Assembly: GCA_030142905.1 (NCBI GenBank)
Contig: JASJOG010000021.1
Coordinates: forward strand, 1,578,001-1,642,000
DNA: 64,000 bases
Origin: Heliopora coerulea
Taxonomy: Eukaryota; Cnidaria; Anthozoa; Scleralcyonacea; Helioporidae
Direction of reading: 5' to 3'
This document shows positions 1 to 13,300 of the stretch, piece after piece. The stretch's first letter is position 1. The number at the start of each line of letters is the position of its first letter. The translations under genes were made by a program, and so were the position numbers. The notes beneath the pieces were generated by a model. That model saw only the letters and a program-made list of their open reading frames with translations. It did no database searches and was not told the DNA's origin.

Positions 1-1195
1 ACATAAGTAAACGAGATTCAGCTCTGCCAAGTTTTTAACGTAACCACGGTTCGTATCAGGCCATCTGAAACTATCGAGAACCAGAACCTAAGTTCGTTAA
101 GCCATAAACAAAAACAAACGATGCACTAGGAATAGGGATATGCATCGACCCCTCGCCCACATTTCCATCATACAGTACCCTTCCAGAGTGAAAACGAAGT
201 AGACGGGTTGTAAAGGTTGCCCGAGCATAGAATTTAAATTAAAGTGACATATTGCCCTTATTTTAATTGGAAACTGAAGAGACTGAAGTGTTAGCCGAAA
301 GTCGTTATAAAGCCGTGAAAATTAACGATTACGACTGACAAATTATCGAGAATATTGTACTCCTCATACCTCTGCAGTCCATTTGCGGGGACTGGGAAAG
401 AGGATGCGATGAACAGCTTTCGAGGAAGAAAAAAAAATTAAAAGAATAATAATGTGAATTTGTACTATTTGCTTACCAGAAATATTAAAGAAAACCGAAA
501 ATGAAACGGAACAAAACAAAAACGAAAAAAAGCCCAAAAAAAACTTGGGGAAAAAAAAACCAAAACAAAAAAAACTGATGACGTTTGTTGAAACTTTTTG
601 ATTTCTAGTGGTTGTAAATAAAACCAAAAAGAAAAAACAAATCAAGGATAAGCTCAGAACCCCTCCTCCGAAAAAAAAACAAAACATAAATAACAGGCAA
701 TATCGTTATAAGAAGAACCAGCCTTTGCTCAAAGCGTTTTCTTTGTTTGCCCCAAGTCGCTTCTCCGAGCTTGTGAAGAATTTCAAAACCACTCACGATC
801 TGCAACCATGCCTCAACACCTTTTGCGACCTTACAATTTGGATGTATTTAGATGTGCTGACGAACTGTTTAATTTAGCTTGATCGTTCAAGAAATTTGAC
901 TACTCAACAATATCCATTTCTGATTAAGACGACCGAGAAGAAAAGGATGATTGTGATGACAAACTTCCCAGCAAACAGTTTTCACGAGATGGTTCAGATG
1001 ACAAACGGTGTGACAACAGTGATGACAACGAAAGTGAAACTCAAACGAAGCGGAAAGTCCAGTCCTTCAATAAAGCTCTCGCAGTTCTTTGTCACCCTGA
1101 GTACAGAATCCCAGACAAAACTAGTTGTAACAATCAACCCCCTCCCCCGATTCAGTGTTGTTATTTGAAACTTAATTCCAACATTTGTTTGGAGG

Positions 1196-1463
1196 ATGGG
1201 GTTGTTACAAGATTGTAGTTTGGCTGATGTGTACCCAACACTTGGTCAAGTCTACTCCATTGTTGTGGTCATCCCATTTAGCGCTGCGACCGCAGAGCGT
1301 TCTTTCTCTGCGCTCGAGAGGGTGAAGACTCGTATTCGCTCCACTATGGTTCAGGAGAGACTTGAATCGTTCTGGCAATGGCAATCGAGCATAAGATTTT
1401 GTCGTCACTCGACAAAGAGCGTCTCCTCAATTTGTATGTATCTCATCAAAAATTTTAGCCGGC
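1196..1463 (+). pseudogene. hAT transposase C-terminal fragment
   Basis: The + strand reads IPFSAATAERSFSALERVKT followed by RIRSTMVQERLES, the conserved hAT dimerisation motif (A-x-x-ER-x-FS). After a one-base frameshift near 1370 it goes on as LAMAIEHKILSSLDKERL to a stop at about 1463, the usual end of TTF-zinc-finger-type hAT transposases. No DDE core was recognised upstream; an acidic open stretch at 926-1218 is of unknown origin. This is a dead fragment. Confidence 0.7.
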
Positions 1464-1851
1464 TGAAATTTTTTTTTCATAAAATTAGAAGACAATTCTT
1501 TGAGAGATATCTACATGAGCGTCATCGGAAATTTGCATTGTAACCAGACCCTATTCTGCCGTTTTCTGAAGCGTCGTGGCCAGGAGCTTCCGTGGAGCAA
1601 TGCCTCCTACTAAATTTCAAAATTATGGATGCAAAACTCATGGATGTTGGGGGCAACTGCACTGATAATGAGAGATGCTTTAAAGTTAATGGGGGAGAAG
1701 TGAAAATTAAGTGCTTCGAATCTCCATAATTTAAAGAGGAATTTATCTGGTAGCTGCAACATTTGCGAGTTTTCAAGAGAAAGGTAGAAGCGGTGAGGAG
1801 CTCCATATTGCTTTATTTAACTTTTGATTCTGCGAAGGAGAATGAAGAATT

Positions 1852-2030
1852 ATGAGATGATAGATGAACGATCGTCAAGCTCTAAGCGTTTCACCGGTCA
1901 TCAGAAGGTTGCGGGTTTGATCCCCGTCTGGGGCTCAGAAATCGTTTTTCCGAGGATAGGGCTTGACGATCGTTCATCTATCATCTCATGATATTTCCAA
2001 GCTCTCATACTTCTAACATATAAATTTCAT
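1852..2030 (+). repeat. tRNA-derived SINE copy bounded by inverted repeats
   Basis: A tRNA-like core (GGTTGCGGGTTTGATCCCCG, a B-box-like element, at about 1908-1927) followed by the family tail. The copy is framed by a perfect inverted repeat of 29 bp: 1852-1880 against 1961-1989. Other copies lie at 2050-2269, 16836-17067 and 53893-54060. The 3' flank 1982-2030 is repeated after the next copy, so the two share a local duplication. Confidence 0.65.
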
Positions 2031-2049
2031 CTATGTCATTATTAATATA

Positions 2050-2269
2050 CAGTGGCTTCCGCTTAGGTCGCACATATATGTCGAACTGGCACCTTGGCTT
2101 TCCATCTGAGTCTTGGTTAGTTAGAGCGTTTCATCGCTCATCAGAAGGTTGAGGATTCGATCTCCCGTCTGGGGCTCAGAAATCGTTTTTCTGAGGATAG
2201 AGCTTGACGATTGTTCATCTGTCATCTCATGATATTTCCAAGCTCTCATACTTCTAACATATAAATTTC
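2050..2269 (+). repeat. tRNA-derived SINE copy
   Basis: Starts with AGTGGCTTCCGCTTAGGTCG and runs through a degenerate tRNA-like A/B box region into a tail ending ...GCTTGACGATTGTTCATC. The same order of blocks is seen on the minus strand at 16836-17067 and on the plus strand at 53893-54060. The following 48 bases repeat 1982-2030. Confidence 0.7.
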
Positions 2270-3938
2270 AATGAAGAATTACTTTTTCTTCTCCAGTCCG
2301 AATTAGAACCTCTGGCAACGTTGGCTAGTTATGTTATTTCAATACCTGGAGTAATTTTTAAAAATTTAATGTAGGCGTTGCTTAGTTAATAAGGAAATTG
2401 AAATAGGATGTGTTTCCATGTATCCTGTGCCTCAACTCTTCCCTGATCTATCCTTTGGTGGAAATTCTGGAGTTCATTGGCTCGGCAAATTTAATTTCAA
2501 TAAAATTAATAGTTCCTTTACATACAATAAACGAATACTTTTCCACAAAAATGAAAGAAATACTTTTAGAATTATTACTACAAGAAGTCAAGAACGAAGT
2601 TTATTCGAAAGATAATTGTACGACACTGACCAATCATGTGGCAAGGGCGGATACCACTTCTGGAGCGAATTTAATTGATTTCAGGAATCGTAAACGAATG
2701 ATAAAAGTCAACATCCAACAAAGCCCGCGTAATCTAGCCGTGGCAGCGGTAAAAGTTATGAAGACATTTTGTTGCTCTTACGTCTCGTCGGCTCTTGGGA
2801 CAGCTTCGTAACTTGTTCTTATTTAGGCAACAGAAGAATTAACTAAGACAAGTTGGAAACGATCCTTTACAATCCGAAACGATCCTAGCGACAGAAATTG
2901 CTAGTCGAACTCTGGAACCTACATTAAAACGTACGCGAAGATAATGGTGACGAAGCTGTGGAAGGGGTTGTTGAAGCAGAAATCTTTGGAAATTCAACCT
3001 CTTACAGGCCATCAGCTTCATCTCCGTTTAGCTTTAATGAGCGTCTAGATTTATTCTGTATTTTATTGGTTGGTTTTGAAACGTGGATGTTCCTTCGAAT
3101 AGCACCAAGTGTACCATTAAGATCCGGGAAATGGATTTATTTCGTAGATAAACCATCTTTAGTTGTAATTTTGGGGAAAAGAACTTGATCACTAAAAATT
3201 CATCAAGTCTCGGTGGTCTTCTTTTCATCGTGCCTGTGATAATACTTTTAGAATTTTTCACATTCTTTATCTAAACCAACAATCTAGTTGTCAGAGGTTT
3301 TTCTTCCACCTTTCCCGATCTTAAAACCCATAGAGACCAGAGGGTTAGACATATAACTTAGGCGTAATTAATAAACTGTGCCGTGCCAAGCCATGCTGGC
3401 ATATTATTTCAGCTCACCTTGTTGCGGCTTAGATTTATAGCCGCGTACCGTGCCGTTCTGATCACGTTCTGTAATACCCGAAAAGTACAAGAAAGGATGC
3501 CAAATCTATTTTACTCAAGAACAAAAGCAGTTCAGGTGTCAGCATGGCACAGTTCACCTTAAACTTGGTGGCTGGCCGAGCGCCACAGCTTAGACCGGAT
3601 TGGCTAAACTATTCACTTTGTAAGCTGTCCCGAGCTGTACTAATACTGGTACCCGCTCGGTAAGGTGCAGCTAATAAATTAAGCCTTGAGCACCCCTTAC
3701 ATGACGTGTTTTGCTCCTAATACAAGTGGCCCAGGCCCCAACCTTGGCGGTCTGGTTCCTTTGGACGGCCGCAGCCCCGTGCTCATGTATATATCTCGTT
3801 TGCCCTCCCCTGGGTAGTGCTTATGCCAAAACGCCGCAAGGCTATTACTTGATTTTTTTCTCGTTAAACATGTCGTGCATATTAGTATACCTGGCGTCAT
3901 CTGGTTCTTTTTGGATAATTTTCCACTTTTATTTTAAG

Positions 3939-4343
3939 GCTTCTATTGTGTTTACAAGAATAAAGGAAGCCTGTGTCCGGATGGTATGAAATCTGGGCAT
4001 GTAAAATGGGACGACGAGGACATGAACAAGAACTCGGGAAGGGGAACACTACCTGACGGTGAATATGGCAAAGATACTATTATATTTTATTGCTGTCAAA
4101 GTCAAGGCTCTTGGCACGATTCTCTCGAACTGCCGATCGACCATCCATTCTACTTGTTGCCTTGTAAGTCTGAGTCCTTCAACTCTCCCAGATGTCAGCA
4201 AGTGAAATGGGCTTTGAGTAAGCTGGAGTATATAATATATGACACACAAGATGGAAGAAATGGTGATGCTTTATTCGGTAATCATGTGTTTGCCATCAAA
4301 AGTCATCCCAGTTTACTAACAGTGTACTATTGCTACTATGAAA
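3939..4343 (+). CDS. Gene 1 exon: C-terminal half of ApeC domain
   Basis: The exon opens after a TTTTAAG acceptor and ends at a GTAAGT donor, entering and leaving in phase 1. It reads [37 protein letters not shown] and YYCYYE, the usual order of Cys, acidic and LPDG motifs of the apextrin C-terminal domain. The acidic WDDED cluster is intact here but changed in gene 2. The homologous exon of gene 2 is 47227-47628. An in-frame TAA just past the donor ends the unspliced reading frame, which supports the splice site. Confidence 0.88.
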
Positions 4344-7300
4344 GTAAGTATGTGCAGTTGTAATCGAGTTTCGGGTATGCCTGCTTGAACATTTGCAGTG
4401 TTGTATTATATTGTAATACTGTTATGCTCTTTAGGCCAAGCTTCATTAAACCTTTAACGTGTAGTGTCCGAAGTAAAAGAAAATGACCGAACAAAAGAAA
4501 AACAACGAAAGAACAAAGAGAGAAAATATTATGCACTAAAGGATTCATTTGAAGGTTAAATTCAAAACCCGTTATAGTTCAGGGAACACTGGTAATACCA
4601 AACCCACGGGAATCACAAACACATTGCGTATAAACAAGGAGTGTCCATATTGAGTGGATTAGTTTAAAAATGGTACTATGATGAAAATTCAAGTTTATAC
4701 TTATTTAATTTATCTTCTAGATAAAACAAAAGTTTGGATCTCAGTTTGCTAACTTAAAATTTACACTGTGGCCGCTGCTTAATTCATTCCCAAGTTGAAT
4801 AAAATCATCTGGAGTTAGCCAGAACAGAGTCGCGTAAAGGTCGACTGAAGTGGACTTTGGCAGTCAATGAGTTGCGAAATAATGTGCTATCGGGTTTAAA
4901 TTTGGAGCTTAATTTTTTGAAGGTTTCCAATGTTATAACAGCAATAAGAATTTATAGTTTGTGCATAAAGACTCAGTTGTTATTTTCTAGTTGTTATTGA
5001 TATTTTACCCTCACCTCCATCCTTATGCCATTCGAAGAACAATTGAATCATCTCCGCTCAGAAGCCACGGCAGAAAGGTTAAACGATAGAAGGTTGAGTT
5101 ATGCTAAAAACAGTTTATTCGAAATTAGAAAAAACTAACTAAAGTGAGGTGAGACTGTATTTCGGGGGAACATAATCTCTTTAATCAGCTCATATAATAT
5201 TATTTGGAAACAAGAGAAAAATTCTACAAACGAAAAGCCCTTGGGCAGCAATCTGATTGGAATCGAAAGAAGGTAGAACTTGCAGACAAGAGTGCTATCA
5301 TTACGGATATCGAGAATAGGCTTTATAAACAGCACAAGAGCAAAATTTTGTAAGGACTGCTCTATAGAGGAATTCCTTTAATTGCAGATATAAAACATTA
5401 TGATCAAATTAGTGGCTTGGAAAAAGTTGAACGAAAGCCTAAGTCGAAGTGTATAAAAGCAAAAACAGTGGGCCGTCGACCCATTTGTACATAAATTATT
5501 TTGAAATAAATATTCTAGTCTTCAAGGTAACGTAAACGATGTGACAAGCCCAAAGTGTTAATTATTAAATGGTTATTCCTAAGCGAAAATACTTCTCGTA
5601 AAGACTCCAGTCAGCTAGATTGAACTATTATTACCTTAAGAAGGTATAAGTCATTTGGCACAGAATCACAACCCGTGCCACTTAGTAATTCTCGCGAAAC
5701 CTGAAAAAGGAAAACACATTGATATAATTGATGATTTGTTATTAAACAATTTGCGTCAAAACGAGGTGGGCCGCTAAAACCATCTGGATGGATGAACAAA
5801 TTTGAAAATTATGCGTTAATACCTAAGTTGTTTATTAGTCAAAAAACATGACTTTGCCAGGAAAAGAAAAAAAATGGAACCACAGAACCTTTCAAGTCTG
5901 CATAATGATTTTCCATACATTAATAAGATTAATTAAAAAAATTCTGGTCACGTTGGTCTTTCACAAGTAGCTAAATTAAATGTTAATTAGCAAACATTTT
6001 GAAACGTAGTTGTTGCCATAGCCACACGTTGGTCATTTTACTCGATAGTATTTTTTGGTTCCAAAAATATTCAAAATACCAAAAAAATTCAGTCGATCTC
6101 TGTATCTATTGGGTCAATTATGCGATATAGTTAGTAATGAGCCAGAGCTTTCGTTCTATAGTCTCTGAGTGACTAATTAATCAGAGTCTCACTGCAGAGT
6201 CCCGAGTGTGCTCATCATTTTTATGCTAGCAATGACAATGGCCGGGTTCCCCTTATTACATCAACTGCATACAACTACCAGAACACTTTGCGGCTTTCTC
6301 ATTTTCATGCATACATTGAATTCCCAAAGCGAATGGAAATACAATCGCTCCGATTAAGTTTACAAACAGGATTTCGAAAGGCGTTCAGGTAGTTGTATTC
6401 AGCAGATGTATAAGGGGAAACGGCCATTGTTGGACGTCTTTTTATTTGAGGAGACATCATGGTATGGTAGTGAGAGGGCTGGGGATGAAGGTCGTTCCCC
6501 AACATCTCCGCGGGAATGTTTGTTGGAAAATCTAGGTTACTTGTAGAACTGTGTATTGGAGTAGAATAGTTTAGTAGGTTAATAGTATTCTGGGTTAGGT
6601 TTACGATATACTAGAGCGTATGATAGCATTAAAGTGTCTGATCTTGATTAATGAGAGCTAAAAAAAGTTTCTGTTCTATCATAAGGAAATTTGGTTTTTT
6701 TCTTCATCTGTTAGCTCTCAGTCACCTGGCCAAAATGAGATCGTAGCGGCTCACGAGTATCCCAGCAACACACCTGACGCTTGTGTTTTCTATTACTCAT
6801 CCATCTCAGTTTTATAGTCTATCTATTAGCGAAATAGATATTCCGTTTCGGTTATCTCCCTAAGAACCAAATGCACACGCGTAAGATATATGATATCAAT
6901 ATTTTGTTGCATCCAAAACTTGTCACATCAATCTGCGTTAGAAAGCCGACTCGTTGCATTCAATTTATCTTAGATATTTTCATTGGTAGGTAAACTAAAT
7001 CAGTTTATAATTACTTAAATAAATAAACAAATAAATAAACAAATAAATAAAAGTAAATAAATAAATAGATAGATAAATAAATTAACGAATGAATAAATGA
7101 ATAAATGGATGAATGAACGAACGAACGAATGAATAAATAAAGAAAGAAATAAACACTTAAACAAATGAAATGTGGCCTGTATTTGGTCCTTGTCTTTCTC
7201 TTTTTCACTTTCAGTTTCTGCAAATAATATGTGCTGCTGAGAAAATTATAATTAGTTTAATTCGTTTGCGAAGGCAAAATAAATATGGACATGATCATTT

Positions 7301-10300
7301 CTTTAGCTTAATATGTTGTATTTTAATACTGCTACAATTGGCCATCGATCTTCATATTTACATATCTTGTATATTGGCAGATTAGTTGTTAGAATTTCTT
7401 ATATGAGTATCAATCCTCGCGTGATTGAAACCCATACTGTGATTGGTTTATTATCATCAACATATCAATTGATGCAAGGGAACCTGAGGGTGATTTTATC
7501 GACATTTTGAAGTCGTCCACATTGCCACATGTCAATAGCGCAAAAGTTGACATTCTGCCTACATGTCAAAATTTATGCTCGACGCTAACGTTGACATTTT
7601 ATCCGAACTTGCCGGTTCACTGACTCAAGAAATGTAAAATAATGTCAATGAGCCTTGAACGTTAATGTGGCAGGCAGTTAGTATTAGATGTTAAAGAATA
7701 CGAGTATTGACTTTTGAAACCATTTTTAGGCTGTCGTTACAAGATGACTGGGAATAATGGCTCTTTTACATCCATAAACCGGAATAATTCTCACGCCTAT
7801 CCTGACTTTCAGTACTGTTCTTGGTTGGTGTCAGTTAGCGAAGGTCTAGTAGTTTCGCTTAATTTCACTTATCTCCTAATGCCCAACTGCCAAGAAAATT
7901 ACATTGACATTTACGATGGTGTAACTGAAACGTCTTCATTATTAGTAAGGTATTGTGGTTCTAATGCTACAACAGGAAACGAGAGAATTGTATCCTCTAG
8001 GAACAGTGTATACCTGATTTTAAAGTCGGGAAATAATTCACAGAATCGAGACATTTCACTGGGGTTCCAAGCCGAATATAGGGCTGAGGTAAAGCGAACA
8101 GGTACGTAAAATTTTTTAGATATCCTATATATAACGGTTATATGCTCTACCAAAGCTGTTTGTTCTGGAAACGTTTTTCTTCAACGTAATAACTTGCGTT
8201 CAGTCGTTCTATACAGGATAGTATATATTAAGCTATTTGACTCTTTTTGATGCAATGTTTCAATATCTCAACTAACGTGAGGTTTAACAAGGATATTCTG
8301 GTGGGTCATGTGCTGTATAGTGGCCCGCCAAGGATAACCGGGAAAAAGGGAAGGAGTGAGAATGGAAGTTGCTCAACTGTTGCCGTGCTCTCTATGATAA
8401 ATATCCCCCAAATTTCTGGGATTGGACCTACTTTTCCGATTTGACTCAAGGAGCATCCCTGCAAGACCCAACCGATACGAATAGCCGGAACTCAACTACA
8501 AGCTTTTGGCTGGAATGGAGAAAACGAAGCTGCAAAATTAGTTTGGTACTATCCAAACTAAGATGGAAATTAAGTTGCTGGCAAAATGGCCGTGAAATTA
8601 GGTTACAGGTTTCTGGATTTCATTCTCGCCCAAAGCTTGCTAATTTCGTTTTGTCCCTAATAGTCTCGGATGGGTTTTTATTAAATCGGGCTAATTAACA
8701 TGACGCTAGCTGTTGATCAACATCGAGGGGAGGTGTTTCATTTGCATTAACTGTCGTCAGCCTTCGTTTTGTCTGAAAAGAACCCTCTGACAAGAAAGTT
8801 TTTATTCAATCAAATTTTGCATCAGCTTGTCCACGTCGAAAATGTGGGCTTGGGAAGTTTGAACTTAAATTTATTCTAAAAGCCCCTTTCTGGAGTTTGT
8901 CTGTCTATGTATGTGTGGAGAAATCGTGGAGGTCAGTGGGTGGAGATTAGCTTTTATACAGTACATGTTTTTTTTGGGTTTTTTTATAAGGAACCTTAAT
9001 CTGGATTTGAGGCTGAGGTTCCTTATTTTCTGGAGAGTTTGAGGCTCACAGTTCCTTAAATTGTTCCTTATTTCTAAAAAGGTTTTTTCGATAATAAATG
9101 CTAAAAATTCCCGGTCAGCAAAAGTTTTTTACAAACCAACAGTAAAAGAACACGTGTACGAAAGTTATTTTCTGACGAAGTCTTTCAGTTGACTTTACTG
9201 TTTCTTAGTTCCTTGGTATTCCTTGATTCTAGATCTCAGCCTGAGCAGTTCCTTAAGAGTTCCTTAATTCTTCGGCAAATCTCAGCCTCAAGTTCCTTAT
9301 AAGGTGTTCCTTATAAAAAAAAAAAAAACGTGTATAGGTGAATGAGTTGTGCATTGTTTAACACTAGTCACTAGTTTTGATTGGTTCAAGGTAGCCAAGC
9401 GGTCTTTTCAATATATCGTTGGCTAATTATAATGACGATGACACTGTTAATAAACATGAGATATTCCTTAACTCTTTAGCTCCTGAGCGTAATATCTTTA
9501 CGATTCAATAAATGGAAATCAGATTCATAAACAAATTTCAATAGAATTTCAAAAGAACTTTGAATTGATTGAATAATCTAAAATTTCTTTAGAAAATTTT
9601 AGAATCTAAAGGGTTAAAGCCTGGTTTCCATATGGTTGTAATTGTTGTAATTTAGAGATCGATTTCCTTCTACTACTCAGAACGTCTCGGTTTGGTCGCA
9701 GACTTACGTTGAAACTGCGCTAGCGGGTGTTTTGGAAAAATTTAGACCTGGGCAATAGCCACAATTTGGCTTCGAATACGTTTTCATAAAATATTCCTCG
9801 CATTAAAAATGCTGAACGTAGATGGCACAGTTAAGCCGAAGGTTACAGGTACAATACAAAAAGGTGTTGCTGCTTGCCTTAGCAAGGATTCGGAAAGAAT
9901 AATAACATAAACTGATTCAGTGCTTTTTTTCGCAAAATACAACCGATGATCTTTGGAAGGTGGCTGGGTACACACAAGTAACATCCATGAACCGCTCGTC
10001 AGTTAAAGTTAAACTCCGTGTTTGACTCATCATTACATAATATATAGAATATTATCCTGTGACTGTGATCTTGTTGGCACTTTTGTGTCTCAGACAGTTG
10101 GCGACGAACGTTTCCATTAAATATTGATTTGTCGGCGATTGTTGTAATTGTTGTAGAAGTTGAATCAGATTCAACTTCTACAACGATTACAATCGCCGAT
10201 AGAATTACAACAATTACGACTCGCGTTTCCATTAAGTTGTAATTGTTGTAAGACTTGATCGGCGATCATCGCCGACTGAATTACAACAATTACAACTACT

Positions 10301-13300
10301 GTGTGGAAACCAGGCCAAAGATTGTTTCTAAGCTCGCTCACTCCCTACTTGGAAATTAAATTTGAATGAAATCAAATCACAAAACAGGAACCGGATAATG
10401 TTTGTTAAGGTTTAGTGAAATTTGTACGAGGAAACTAAATGTGAGTGTCTCACATAAAACAAGCAGATTGATCATCTTGAATATGTCGTTTATTTTAAAT
10501 GAATCATGGAATTTTTTGAGCATCACTCGACGTTTTTTGGCTATTTCACCCTATATTTTTATTTTACCTCGTTTTGTACTTGAATGTTGCTATACCGAAA
10601 CGAATTCCTATCGACAAATTCTATTCTTTGTGTTACACGTAACATAAGGTCGAGTGCCGATTATATACGATTGATCACCTTGAATTTTAGCTGGGAGTTT
10701 CGAGATGCGTCAACTTTACTAGCCAAAAGTTACGTAGATTATCTTTTAACGGGCACTATATACTTTTTACGCATATATTCTTAAGTTCAAGCATCTACTG
10801 CACGTGCATTCCACAATCTGTGGATATACAATGAAGATTTGGCAGCAGTTGATTCAAATGTACTTAAAGCCGAACACATATTGATTTGATTAGTTATAAA
10901 CTCAGTGGTAAAAGAATTTAGCTTTCACTGTACATAAATAACTAAGAATGCTTAAAGCCTTGTCATGTATGTTGACAAAAAAAAATACCATGGATTAAGA
11001 GCTCCCACACCTCCGCAAGGCATGTTATTTCCCAAGCAAAACGACATAATTTTTTACAGTTGTGTATTTAAGTAGACCTTTTTAACCACCTGATTTCAAC
11101 GTTCCAAGAAAAAATATTTCGGAAAGATCAAAAATTGTACTTAATTTATGATCAAAATCTGAAGATACGAGGTTTGGTGGAATGAGAGGCACTGCGTCGG
11201 TAAAGATTTCCCCAAATTTTGTTAAAATGGTTGGCTTAGTCGGGGGCGTAGTTAACCCATTTTTATTGGGGGGTGTCTAGCTTAATTTGTCCGAACATTG
11301 TATACTTTCAAAAATTACCCGAGTTTAATTTGACGCGCATTCAGGCCATGTATGGTGTACCGTCGCTTTCTCAACCTCAATACGTAAATTAAATATAAAC
11401 TAGTAACCAAAAGGGATTTGGATCTACTTTACCTCACTAAATTTTATCTATTTTTTTCCCGAATTTTTTTTTTCGCAGACTTTTGGGGGGGTATCACACT
11501 CACCCCCCCAATAATCTACGACGCTGGGCTTAGTACAAATAACAATTATTTACTTTGAGCACTACGTTGAGATACGTAAGTTGCGATACGTTAGTTGAGT
11601 TACAAGAGGACATGGAATACTGGAATTTCAAATTAAGTTGTGAGTCTGTTTGCACAAAGGATAGAGAAGTCGGTAATTTTTTAAATTTCCGTCGAAATAC
11701 TTATTTTATAAGTATAACCTTGATAGTTCTTGATCTAACTGGTGTTAAAAAATTGGTTTTTATTCAGAGTAATTGTTTTTTTTCGAGATTGTTCCATTCA
11801 TTTTCGTTTTCTTTCTGTTCTGTCTGATTTATCGCATTGAGTCCTGCTTTTTGTTCTTCTTATTTTCACTCACTTCTCGCCCCTCTCCATCTCCGTCGTC
11901 CTCACCTTCTCCCTTTCCTTTTCCTTAGTTAATTAACCTGTCAAGAGCAGTATGGCCACTCTAAATTTCCAAAATTTCTCTGAAATATCTTGTTCTTCAG
12001 GTCCTTGATTTACAACTGTTTTAAGGTTCTACCCCACCCGAAAATGGGCACATCCCATACCATTCCCTCAAGCTCTGTATTACCCTATCTTTTTCCCAAG
12101 TGTTAAAGCGATTGACTCTTTGTTTCGGCCATCACACATTATGTGAATTCACGTCTTACGTAATTTTTAGGTTGTAGTTACAAGATGACCGGAAATAATG
12201 GTTCTTTCACATTATCAAAACAAGATTTATCTTATATCCATGGCGACTTTAAGTATTGTTCTTGGTTGGTAACAGTCAACGAAACTCTGGTAGTTTTACT
12301 TCATTTTCCTTATCTCCAATTACCCAATTGCCAGGAAAATTTTATTAACATTTACGATGGTAAAAATGAAACATATTCATTATTAGCAAGCTACTGTGGA
12401 TCGAATGCAACAGAGGGAAGAAAAGAAATGGTATCCACGACAAACAGCGTGTACGTGTTTTTAAAATATAGGAGTAGTTCCAAGAATGCAGAAATTTCGA
12501 TGGCGTTCAGAGCCGAATACAGTAGCCTGGTGAAGCCAACAAGTACGCAAAATTCTTTGATTATATCTATGATAAGGATGGCTTTCTGGAAGTCTTAGGT
12601 TTTTTTATTGACGTTTTAGTGTCATAATTGATGTTAGGTTTAAAAGGGAAACGACTGGGTACAAACATCTACGATTTGAAATGGATACACTTTTACGCTA
12701 GCAACCTCACTTCACGATTTTGATGCATCAAACAACCTTATACTTATAGGAAATCAACTTTATGTATTCAAGGAACTTTTTTCCGCTTTTTTGTTTGCAT
12801 GGTGTCCATTTTCAGACTATGCGACAGCTCAACAGAGAATTGTTGGCATCAAGTTTGTGATACTCAGTTACAATAAAACATAATTAGAATGAAGTCTGGT
12901 AATAAAAATTATTGCCCAGCAAATAACTTTATAGAACGACATGTTACACATAAACACATCAGGATATTTGAAAAGGCACTGTCTAAAACGTGGAATGGAA
13001 CATTTGGAACACCTGGAACGTCTGGAACATCTCAAAAACTACTGTTTTTTGCATTCCAAATACTTGCTTCGTTCGACTCTCAACAGTCGACTTTATTTAC
13101 TGTAGTGTTACTGGTATAATACGAAACATACTCCGAATACGTGACATCTTGAAATTCAAGATTTGAGAGAACAAGACGAGACTATAGTGTTGTAGTAATA
13201 TTTCGATTTTATTACAAATTCATCTTTAGACTAAATATACAAAACTGGTATTATTCGCAAAACCAGATTTACTTCCGCTTTTTAGTTCTTTACGGCCTCT

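Larger units (their letters stand above)
1..3938. other. Intron or upstream flank of gene 1, repeat-bearing
   Basis: No ApeC first-half exon or signal peptide was recognised here, so this is probably the intron inside the ApeC domain. Besides the hAT fragment and SINEs listed separately, 3370-3680 is GC-richer and holds several GCCGTGCC-like words that recall the MITE at 40926-41165, but without clear ends. Long A/T runs at 425-700 explain the low-complexity reading frames there. The remainder shows nothing I can name. Confidence 0.4.
4344..7729 (+). other. Gene 1 intron between ApeC and CUB1
   Basis: AT-rich, no coding exon recognised. It contains a MITE at 6236-6429 and a tetranucleotide tract at 7014-7160. 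From 4363 to 6235 I see only scattered short A/T runs and no named element. Confidence 0.6.

Noticed and set aside
364..877. Open frames on both strands
   Set aside because: They arise from long A/T homopolymer runs and are low-complexity Phe- or Lys-rich.
2410..2811. 133-codon open frame near the SINE pair
   Set aside because: No recognisable motif, no splice-compatible partner, and not seen in the paralogous region; left as unsupported.
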